Assembly: GCA_905210085.1 (NCBI GenBank)
Contig: CAJLVJ010000020.1
Location: forward strand, 1-32,338
Length of the DNA stretch: 32,338 nt
From: an uncultured Collinsella sp.
GTDB lineage: Bacteria; Actinomycetota; Coriobacteriia; Coriobacteriales; Coriobacteriaceae
Reading direction: 5' to 3'
Shown here piece after piece: positions 26,042 to 32,338 of the stretch. Position 1 is the stretch's first letter. Every line of letters begins with the position of its first letter. The notes beneath the pieces are model-generated. The model did no database searches and was not told the DNA's origin. It saw only the letters and a program-made list of their open reading frames with translations. A program made the position numbers and the translations under genes.

Positions 26042-26623
26042 CTAGCGCCTCGCATGGGCACCGATCGGCCGAGTCGCATGGCGCACCAACGCCGCCGCCA
26101 GCAATACCAACAGCATGGCGGTGACATAGCCCGCAGCATCGAATCCTAAATCGATAACGTCGAAATGCCTGCCGGGAACAAAGATCTTATGCACCTGATC
26201 GCCAACGGAGCAGGCGGCGCAAAAGAGCAATACGGGCACGCAACGGGAGCATACGCTCCACGGACGTCTGGAAAAGCAAACCACGACCACCGAGGCGAAC
26301 AATCCGACGAAGAAAAACTCTACGGTATGGGCAACGCGACGGACGTTCGCGCCCACCCACATGCGAATGGAAGCAAGTCGGCCAGACCGGACATTCGAGG
26401 CAGCCGAATCGGTGCCCCCGGTCATTCCGTTCTCCGCCTGAGCTTCACCCGTGGCATCGACAGCCTGAACGCCCGTAGCCTGGCCCTCCACCACACGCGC
26501 GGTAGACTCGCTCAGCAACGACGTCTCCACCGCATTTTGCTCCGTCAGCACCCAGATGCCCGCCAGCGTTGCAGCGAACAGAACGATCGCGGTCCATCCG
26601 ATTATCTGTTTTACGCGCGCCAA
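26042..26623 (-). CDS. VanZ-like membrane protein
   Basis: A 193-residue protein with a first membrane segment near residues 9-25, a polar Ala/Gly/Thr-rich loop outside (about 30-85), then three more hydrophobic segments. The VanZ-family blocks are clear: RRVAHTVEFFFVGLF near residue 95, and DQVHKIFVPGRHFDVIDLGFDAAGY near residues 142-166 (conserved HE/HT, DE/DQ.HQ/HK and D..D). VanZ confers low-level teicoplanin resistance in one transposon. Chromosomal relatives have no fixed role, and no van genes are nearby, so resistance should not be inferred. The start is a TTG at 26623, seven bases after AGGAGG; the open frame to 26665 precedes that site. Confidence 0.85.
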   Translation of the reverse strand: MARVKQIIGWTAIVLFAATLAGIWVLTEQNAVETSLLSESTARVVEGQATGVQAVDATGEAQAENGMTGGTDSAASNVRSGRLASIRMWVGANVRRVAHTVEFFFVGLFASVVVVCFSRRPWSVCSRCVPVLLFCAACSVGDQVHKIFVPGRHFDVIDLGFDAAGYVTAMLLVLLAAALVRHATRPIGAHARR

Positions 26624-26727
26624 GGGCCAACCTCCTTTTTTGAATATCAGCGAGTGTAGCCCCAAATGGCATCGTCACCGTATCAAAATTTGAATCGCAA
26701 CAGGAAGCGACAAAGCGACGCAAACCC

Positions 26728-27333
26728 CTACCCCGCCTCGCGCATCCAGCGATCGAACGTCCCCACGCACACGCCCAAGCACTTTGCTGCCTGGCTGCGG
26801 GTAATATCGCCCGCCTCATAGCTATCGCGCACCAGCTCAAACTGAGGAGGGCACGGCTTGCGAGGTCGACCGAAACGGACCCCTCGCGCCCGCGCCGCTG
26901 CAATTCCCTCCGCTTGGCGCCGATGGATATTCTCGCGCTCCATCTGCGCCACGTAGCTCAGCAGTTGCAGCACAATATCGGCAATCAGGACGTTGGTCAC
27001 ATCCGGCGCGCCGCTGGCCCTAGCGCGCGTGTCAAGCAATGGCATGTCCAACACCACAATGGCAACCCCGAGCTCCTTGGTAATGCGTCGCCATTCCTCA
27101 AGAATCTCGGAGTAATTACGACCAAGTCGGTCGATAGAAAGCACCACCAGCACGTCCCCGTCTCCCAGGACGTGCAGCAGCTCGCGATAATGCGGTCGAT
27201 CGAAGTCCTTGCCGCTCGCATGGTCGGCATAAATATTCGCTGAGCCCACGCCATAGGCGCCCAGCGCATCCAGCTGCCGATTCAGATTCTGATCGCGCGA
27301 ACTCACCCGCGCATAACCGTACACCGTCGCCAT
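26728..27333 (-). CDS. Serine recombinase (resolvase/invertase family)
   Basis: The 201-residue protein begins MATVYGYARVSSRDQNLNRQ, with the nucleophile serine in ARVS (S11). It has IDRLGRN near residue 70, the E-helix region ADIVLQLLSYVAQMERENIHRRQAEGI, and a C-terminal helix-turn-helix (ITRSQAAKCLGVCVGTFDRWM). It is a complete small serine recombinase that could resolve, invert or integrate DNA. No transposase or cargo is adjacent. ATG 27333 has a GGGGA upstream; the open frame to 27363 runs into the inverted repeat. The inverted repeat and scattered AGGT motifs at 27351-27410 are plausible recombination or operator sites. Confidence 0.9.
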   Translation of the reverse strand: MATVYGYARVSSRDQNLNRQLDALGAYGVGSANIYADHASGKDFDRPHYRELLHVLGDGDVLVVLSIDRLGRNYSEILEEWRRITKELGVAIVVLDMPLLDTRARASGAPDVTNVLIADIVLQLLSYVAQMERENIHRRQAEGIAAARARGVRFGRPRKPCPPQFELVRDSYEAGDITRSQAAKCLGVCVGTFDRWMREAG

Positions 27334-27350
27334 CTCATCCCCGCTTTCTT

Positions 27351-27394
27351 GTAAACCTGCCAAAAAGGGACAGGTTTATTTTGGTAGGTTTTAC
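27351..27394. repeat. Inverted repeat at the recombinase 5' end
   Basis: GTAAACCTGCCAAAA (27351-27365) and TTTTGGTAGGTTTTAC (27379-27394) pair with one mismatch and one bulge. The loop contains GGGACAGGTTT, linking it to the GGGGACAGGT palindromes. A further GCAGGTAA lies at 27405-27412. Located 18 bp before the recombinase start, this may be a res-like or operator site, or simply a dispersed palindrome. Confidence 0.7.
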
Positions 27395-27452
27395 CTCTCA
27401 AATAGCAGGTAAGCGGGGGCCGAGCAGACGGCAAGGTAGCCACGATTCAAAT

Positions 27453-27484
27453 GCGGAGGGCGGTCCCGAAAGGCCGCCCTCCGC
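27453..27484 (-). terminator. Terminator of rnr
   Basis: GCGGAGGGCGG (27453-27463) pairs perfectly with CCGCCCTCCGC (27474-27484). On the minus strand it is followed by ATTTG, a short T-run. It lies 26 bp past the rnr stop. Confidence 0.8.
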
Positions 27485-27509
27485 TCCCCCACCATGAGTC
27501 GGGATTTGG

Positions 27510-29645
27510 CTAATGGATAAGCTTAAAGTCCAAGTGCCCACGCGTGGTATTGACGCGCGAGACCTCGATAATCACGCGCTGCCCCAGCTCGTAACGGGTG
27601 CCCGTGTCGGCACCTGTGAGCGTTAGCGCGTCCTCGTCGAACTCGAACCACTCGTTGCCCAGACTCTTGATCGAAACCAAGCCTTCGACCTGCGTTAGGT
27701 CCAAGCGCACAAAAAGGCCCATGCTGCTAACCCACGAGACGGTTCCGGCATAGCGCTCGCCCAGACGGTCCTCATAGTACTGGGCAATCTTGATCTTTTG
27801 CGTCGCATGGCTGGCGGCATCTGCCGCGCGCTCGGCATCGCTGCATGCGCGGCAGATCTGCGGCAGAATGCGCGGCAGCGACTCGCGCCCCTTGCCGATC
27901 AGCCGCGGCGTACGGACCAAGGCGCCCTTGCCGCCGAGCTGCTCATAGGCCAACTGCAGTTTGAGCACGCGGTGCACCACCAGATCGGGGTAGCGACGGA
28001 TGGGACTCGTAAAGTGACAGTAGCACGGCGCGGCGAGCGCAAAGTGGCCCTCGTTGCGCGGCTTGTACAGCGCGCGCTGCATGCTGCGCAGAAGCAGTGT
28101 GTTGACGAGCGGTGCGTTGGCCGTACCGGCGGCAGCATCAACTGCAGCCTGCAGCTCATCGGGGCTCCCCAGGGCAATACCGGCAGCACGGCGATCGTCG
28201 ATGATGCCTAGCTGCGCCAGCGCAACGGCGGCACCGTGCAGGCTATCGGGACTCGGATCCTCATGCACGCGATAGCAGGCCTCGATATCACGGTCTGCCA
28301 GCCACTCTGCAACGCACTCGTTGGCGAGCAGCATGGCTTCCTCGATAAGCGACGTGGCGCACGAACGCTCACGCGCCACAATCTGCACGGGTACTCCGTC
28401 CTCATCCAACAGAGCACGAATCTCGGCCGTGTCAAAATCGACTGAGCCGCGGGCGCGACGGATACGACGGCGGAGTTCGGCGAGTTCGTTGGCGGCGACA
28501 AGGAAATCGCCGAGGTCGACGTTGTAGCCGCGGGCGGCCTCCTCGCACGCAAGACCGCGCTCAAGCGCTTCCTCGCGCGAGGTCTCGGCAGCCGCAACAT
28601 CCTCAGCGGCGCCTTCCAGCACCGAATACTCAACCGTGCCGGCACGCACCAGCAGCGCCTCGGCGCCGTCATAGTCCATACGCACACGCGAGCGAATCAC
28701 GCTGGGGTACGGATCGTAATGCCGCACGCGGCCCTGCGCATCAAGCTCGATATCGACGGTAAACGCCAGGCGGTCCTCGTCAGGGCGAAGCGAGCACAGG
28801 TCATTGGACAGGCGTTCGGGCAGCATGGGAAGCACGCGATCGGCCAGATACACCGATGTCGTACGATGACGAGCCTCAAGATCGATATGCCCGTCCCAAG
28901 CCACATAGTGTGAAACGTCGGCGATATGCACACCCAGCTTGTAGCCACCCTCGGGCGTGCGCTCCAACGAAATGGCATCGTCAAAGTCGCGCGCGTCGAC
29001 TGGGTCGATCGTGATGACAAAGCGGTCGCGCAGATCGCGGCGGAGCGGGTCCTTAAGCGCCGCGGACACATCGAGCGAAAGCCCCTCGGCCTCGTCCAGC
29101 GCGGCCTCGGGATAGCTATCGGTATAGCCGTAACGCGCCATCACATATTGAACGCCCAAATCGGGCGCGTCATCTCCGCCAATGCGGCGTTCGATCGTCA
29201 CGGTACCCGATTCCAGGCGCGTCGGGTAGGTCAAAATGCGCGCGACAACGGCATCACCCGGGTGAACGCCCAGACGATCCGCCGAGGTATCCTCGGGCAG
29301 AATGAAGAAGTCGGCCTTCAAACGCGAATCGAGCGGCTCAATCACACCGAGCGGACCGGCGGTCTGGTACGTACCCACTACGCTTATGGCTGCGCGCTCA
29401 ACCACACCCTCGATCACGGCGCGCCGCTCACCGTGCGGGCTGTTCTTAATGCTCACGGCAACGGTATCGCCGTCCATGATCTCACGCTTGCCGCGACCCA
29501 TGACCTTGTAGTCGCCATTCTCGGTTATGACATAGGCACTGTGCTCATGGAGCTGCACGCGCCCGGTCAGGCTCGGACGGCGTTCGCTGCGCACCGGCCC
29601 GCGCTTATTGCGAGCTCCACGCTTATGCTTGTTATTGCGCCCCAT
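27510..29645 (-). CDS. rnr: Ribonuclease R
   Basis: The 711-residue 3'-to-5' exoribonuclease degrades structured RNA and takes part in tmRNA-dependent decay with SmpB. It has a basic N-terminal tail (residues 1-25), cold-shock-like domains, and the RNB catalytic core with DPVDARDFDDAIS at 214-226, carrying the metal-binding aspartates. A C-terminal S1 domain begins near residue 625 (GERYAGTVSWVSSMGLFVRL). The lysine-rich tail often found after S1 in longer RNase R proteins is missing. ATG 29645 follows AGGAGG. It stands alone as a transcription unit between ftsX and the recombinase. Confidence 0.94.
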   Translation of the reverse strand: MGRNNKHKRGARNKRGPVRSERRPSLTGRVQLHEHSAYVITENGDYKVMGRGKREIMDGDTVAVSIKNSPHGERRAVIEGVVERAAISVVGTYQTAGPLGVIEPLDSRLKADFFILPEDTSADRLGVHPGDAVVARILTYPTRLESGTVTIERRIGGDDAPDLGVQYVMARYGYTDSYPEAALDEAEGLSLDVSAALKDPLRRDLRDRFVITIDPVDARDFDDAISLERTPEGGYKLGVHIADVSHYVAWDGHIDLEARHRTTSVYLADRVLPMLPERLSNDLCSLRPDEDRLAFTVDIELDAQGRVRHYDPYPSVIRSRVRMDYDGAEALLVRAGTVEYSVLEGAAEDVAAAETSREEALERGLACEEAARGYNVDLGDFLVAANELAELRRRIRRARGSVDFDTAEIRALLDEDGVPVQIVARERSCATSLIEEAMLLANECVAEWLADRDIEACYRVHEDPSPDSLHGAAVALAQLGIIDDRRAAGIALGSPDELQAAVDAAAGTANAPLVNTLLLRSMQRALYKPRNEGHFALAAPCYCHFTSPIRRYPDLVVHRVLKLQLAYEQLGGKGALVRTPRLIGKGRESLPRILPQICRACSDAERAADAASHATQKIKIAQYYEDRLGERYAGTVSWVSSMGLFVRLDLTQVEGLVSIKSLGNEWFEFDEDALTLTGADTGTRYELGQRVIIEVSRVNTTRGHLDFKLIH

Positions 29646-29722
29646 GGCGCCTCCTAACTATCGATTGCGAACTCCAAAGAGTCTACCCAAATGATTCGCT
29701 TTCCTGCCGTCCCCTAGGGATC

Positions 29723-29755
29723 AAAAAACGGGCCGCCCCATAAGAGACGACCCGT
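29723..29755 (-). terminator. Terminator of ftsEX
   Basis: On the minus strand ACGGGTCG pairs with CGGCCCGT (with one G-T type position) and runs into TTTTTT at 29728-29723. It lies 26 bp past the ftsX stop. Confidence 0.88.
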
Positions 29756-29780
29756 TGGAAGGGATGAATTCCAAGCATGC

Positions 29781-30701
29781 CTACACGCGCAGGTAGCGGC
29801 GCATGGCGATGGCAGAACCAAAGAGACCGATAATCACACCGACCAGAATCAGCGCAGCATAGGTCACCAGGTAGTACTGCATCGGCAGGGCAAACGACAT
29901 CCAGCCGATGCTCTCCTGCAGACGCGGAATCATCAGATTGCGCAGCAGCTCCAGAACGCCGATGGAAAGCAGCGAGCCCAAAATGGCCTGCAGCACGCCC
30001 TCGGTGATAAACGGGCCACGAATGAAGCCGTTGCTGGCGCCGACCAGACGCATAATCGCAATCTCACGACGACGCGCCGTGATGGACAGGCGAATCGTGT
30101 TGTTGATGAAGATGAATGCGATAAAGGTCAGAAGACCAACGAGCACCACGGCGGCGATGCGGATGTAGTTGGTCACCTGGAACAGGCGGCTCACTTCCTC
30201 CTGGCCGTACAGCACGCTCGCGTTGACGTCGCCGTCATCCGCGATCTTCTGGAAATCGGCATCCTTCTTGAGCTTCTTTGCCGTGCTCTCGACCTTGGAC
30301 GGATCGTCCATCTCAATAGCGAAGGAAGCCGGCAGCGGGTTCTGGCCATCGAGCGCGCTCATGGTGGCGTCGGCGTTGCCCGACATCTTGCTCGTATACT
30401 CGGCCAGCGCGTCGTCCTTGTCCTTATAGGTCACGGACTTGACGTTATTCCACGTCTTAAGCTCGGCCTCAAAAGCCTGAACATCGGCCTGATCGGCGTC
30501 ATCACTAATGAACGCGTTGATGACAACCTGATCCTCGACGGTGCCGATCACGGAGTTCAGCATCGCAGAGCCCATGATGAACAGGCCGATGATAAACAGC
30601 GAAAGGAAGATCGTGATGACGGCGCCGAGCGAGGTAGTCCAGTTACGGAAGAAGTGGCTGATTGCCTCTTTGAAGGAGTAGCCCACGTTAGTTGGTGCCA
30701 T
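29781..30701 (-). CDS. ftsX: Cell-division ABC transporter-like permease FtsX
   Basis: The 306-residue membrane protein has a short cytoplasmic N terminus and TM1 at about residues 24-48. A large external domain follows (about 50-175), then three C-terminal segments around a cytoplasmic loop reading RREIAIMRLVGASNGFIRGPF, the FtsX/MacB signature. With FtsE it couples ATP hydrolysis to activation of peptidoglycan hydrolases outside the cell. The start ATG 30701 lies inside the last codons of ftsE (14-bp overlap) with GGGGAGG in the ftsE coding sequence, so translation is coupled. A terminator follows. Confidence 0.95.
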   Translation of the reverse strand: MAPTNVGYSFKEAISHFFRNWTTSLGAVITIFLSLFIIGLFIMGSAMLNSVIGTVEDQVVINAFISDDADQADVQAFEAELKTWNNVKSVTYKDKDDALAEYTSKMSGNADATMSALDGQNPLPASFAIEMDDPSKVESTAKKLKKDADFQKIADDGDVNASVLYGQEEVSRLFQVTNYIRIAAVVLVGLLTFIAFIFINNTIRLSITARRREIAIMRLVGASNGFIRGPFITEGVLQAILGSLLSIGVLELLRNLMIPRLQESIGWMSFALPMQYYLVTYAALILVGVIIGLFGSAIAMRRYLRV

Positions 30702-31908
30702 AGTTGCCGTAACCTCCCCTCTCCTGGTCGCGGATGACGTGGCCGCCCTCGAGGGCGATCACGCGACGGTGCATGCTATCGACCATCTCGCGGTCGTGCG
30801 TGGCGACGATCACGGTGGTGCCGGTGCGGTTAATACGCTCAAGCAGCTTCATGATGCCCAGCGAGATCGCCGGGTCGAGGTTGCCCGTGGGCTCGTCGCA
30901 GATCAGCAGCGGCGGACGGTTGACCATAGCACGGGCGACGGCAACGCGCTGCTGCTCGCCACCGGAAAGCTGGTCGGGCAGCGAGTCCATCTGATCGGCC
31001 AGACCGACCAGGCGCAGCACCTCGGGCACCTGGCTGCGAATGACGCCCTTGGGCTTGCCGATGCACTGCAGGGCAAACGCCACGTTTTCGTAGGCGGTCT
31101 TTTGCGGCAGAAGTTTAAAGTCCTGGAACACGGCGCCAATCTGGCGGCGCAGGAACGGAACCTTGCGGTTCTTGATCTTCATGAGGTCCTGACCGGCAAC
31201 CAGGATGCGGCCGCTCGTCGGCTTGACGTCGCGGTTGAGCGTCGACAGCAGCGTGGTCTTACCCGAGCCGGAGTGACCGACCAGAAAGACGAACTCGCCC
31301 GGATAGATCTCGATGTTGATGTCGTCGAGTGCGGGCTTGTTGGGCTGTGCCGGATAGATCTTGGTGACATGCTCCATAAGGATGACGGGCTCGACACCGG
31401 CCTGCTTGGCCATCTTCTTGCGGCTGGCCTGCGGATCGATGGGCGCAAACACCGACGTAAAATCGGGGTTGTTGAGCGCGTTATCGAGGCTTGCGACCTC
31501 GGCGGCTTGATCGCTCTCGACCACCGGGGCAGCAGGCTGCGTGGGGTCGGGAATAGCGGCAAAGAGACCGGACTGCGCAGGCTGAGGAGCCGGCGTCGCA
31601 GGGGCCAAGGGGTCGGGAATGCCGGCCATGGTAGGCTGCGGCGTGGCGGCACCAGCCTGGGGCTGCTCCACGCGAGCGGTCACGGCCTGAACGGGCTCAA
31701 AACCCACCGTGCCGGAAAGCGCGACATCGCTGGTTGGATTGTAGGCAAAGGGATCCGATGCCGGCTGTGCCTGATCTGCCGGCTGAGCGGGGGCCTGAGC
31801 AACAGGCTGGCCCTCTGAATCCGGAGTGGCGAAACGACTGCCCTGGACGCCTGCCTGCGTCTTGGGGGCATCATCGCCCGCACCGGAGGTACGGAAGTGG
31901 TTACCCAC
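30688..31908 (-). CDS. ftsE: Cell-division ATPase FtsE with long N-terminal extension
   Basis: The ABC ATPase core begins near residue 173. It has Walker A GHSGSGKT at 211-218, Q-loop VFQDFKLLPQ near 260, signature LSGGEQQ at 314-320, Walker B LLICDEP at 334-340 and switch ATHD near 366. FtsE is normally about 220-230 residues. This one is 406 because residues 1-172 form a Pro/Ala/Gln-rich, low-complexity, probably disordered extension. The extension looks genuine: GTG 31908 follows AAGGAG at a good distance, while the internal ATG at residue 166 has no ribosome site. It overlaps ftsX by 14 bp. The extension may bind division or cell-wall partners. Confidence 0.93.
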   Translation of the reverse strand: MGNHFRTSGAGDDAPKTQAGVQGSRFATPDSEGQPVAQAPAQPADQAQPASDPFAYNPTSDVALSGTVGFEPVQAVTARVEQPQAGAATPQPTMAGIPDPLAPATPAPQPAQSGLFAAIPDPTQPAAPVVESDQAAEVASLDNALNNPDFTSVFAPIDPQASRKKMAKQAGVEPVILMEHVTKIYPAQPNKPALDDINIEIYPGEFVFLVGHSGSGKTTLLSTLNRDVKPTSGRILVAGQDLMKIKNRKVPFLRRQIGAVFQDFKLLPQKTAYENVAFALQCIGKPKGVIRSQVPEVLRLVGLADQMDSLPDQLSGGEQQRVAVARAMVNRPPLLICDEPTGNLDPAISLGIMKLLERINRTGTTVIVATHDREMVDSMHRRVIALEGGHVIRDQERGGYGNYGTN

Positions 31909-32013
31909 TGGTGCTCCTTATCGTCGTGCGTTTAAACTACATGAGCGCTTTGTATTTTAGCAGCATTAGCTTTGCTGCACATAAGAAGCATGGCGTGCTT
32001 AGGGATCCCGTCG

Positions 32014-32134
32014 GCCGGGCACAGGGTTACTCTCCAAATCGTCCTCGGACATGTCGGAGCCCCCGCTGCGCGCTTCGCGCGGCAGGGGCTCCTCCGTCCT
32101 GCGGAAAGATTTGGAGAGTAACCCTGTGCCCGGC
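32014..32134. repeat. 121-bp long palindrome upstream of ftsE
   Basis: The outer arms 32014-32039 (begins GCCGGGCACAGGG) and 32109-32134 are perfectly complementary over 26 bp. Inside, GGAGCCCC (32056-32063) pairs with GGGGCTCC (32085-32092), closing over GC-rich CTGCGCGC/GCGCGG stems. The remaining parts of 31909-32338 hold a small GCAGCA/TGCTGC hairpin at 31960-31978 and no gene. No T-tract follows, so it is not a standard terminator. Confidence 0.92.
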
Positions 32135-32263
32135 CTGCGATAACTAAGGGGTCGCTGCGTTTATCTTGAAGTGCTGCATATACAAAGTTGGAAGGGTCTG
32201 AATTGCACTTTGCCGATATATGCCCTTTTCCCTGATGGGACCGTGCTTGAGGGGCGTCTTCAT

Positions 32264-32287
32264 AAGTTGCGGTGAAATAGGGACTGT
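32264..32287. repeat. Family B repeat, half copy
   Basis: AGTTGCGGTGAAATAGGGAC, followed by TGTT, matches the left arms at 4201 and 18464. No complementary right arm occurs in the remaining 51 bases, although the other copies have a loop of only 19. It therefore looks like a solitary or truncated copy. Confidence 0.8.
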
Positions 32288-32338
32288 TTGGGGGTGCGGA
32301 CGATTTCTTGGACCGCGCCTAGGCGTATCCAAGCTTCC

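Noticed and set aside
26042..26623. Glycopeptide-resistance determinant
   Set aside because: Only a VanZ-like protein is present, without vanHAX or regulators. Chromosomal VanZ relatives are common and their role is unknown.

Overview
This is a GC-rich chromosomal segment. Its gene content (gltBD, smpB, rnr, ftsEX, a MurNAc-salvage operon, VanZ-like and DUF6273 proteins) and its style of intergenic palindromes suggest a gut actinobacterium of the Coriobacteriia, most likely Collinsella or a close relative. That assignment is an inference from family resemblance; the window has no rRNA to confirm it. About 29 protein genes and 2 tRNAs can be supported, and no phage or complete insertion sequence is visible.

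Layout. 56-967: a Tat-exported DUF6273 protein. 1385-4582: a copper module (CsoR-type operator, copA, copZ, csoR). 4729-5202: a membrane zinc-ribbon protein. 5293-6663 (-): a metal-dependent amidohydrolase. 7156-8232 (-): an AbiEi/DUF559-like PD-(D/E)XK protein. 8426-9133 (-): an unrecognised protein. 9486-15670 (-): gltD and gltB, ammonia assimilation. 16192-17448 (+): an Nramp transporter. 17601-18336 (-): a flavin reductase followed by rubredoxin, a short electron-transfer pair. 18543-19920 (-): a TPR-like protein translationally coupled to smpB. 20015-20182 (-): tRNA-Glu(CTC) and tRNA-Gln(CTG). 20459-21301: a small MarR-associated-type protein and an ArsC/Spx-like protein. 21394-25837 (-): murR-murQ-murP-mupG, uptake and breakdown of MurNAc-containing cell-wall sugars. 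26042-27333 (-): a VanZ-like protein and a serine recombinase. 27510-29645 (-): RNase R. 29781-31908 (-): ftsE-ftsX, with an FtsE carrying an unusual N-terminal extension of about 170 residues.

The most striking content is intergenic. A 15-base motif (consensus TCTCGATCTGTAACA) occurs 26 times in four arrays (1011-1306, 6819-7113, 8254-8388, 15855-16069), always alternating in orientation. Neighbouring motifs start exactly 40 bp apart in 21 of 22 intervals, with one interval of 41. The 25-bp stretches between motifs diverge strongly in sequence but not in length. A decayed half unit lies at 17480. Two arrays tightly bracket the PD-(D/E)XK gene. I do not recognise this as a described element; it looks like a phased protein-binding array or a REPIN-like mobile repeat.

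Other palindrome families include a 24-bp inverted repeat with two full copies and one half copy, a family built on GGGGACAGGT, a 12-bp-stem repeat at 20887, and a palindrome of about 120 bp upstream of ftsE.
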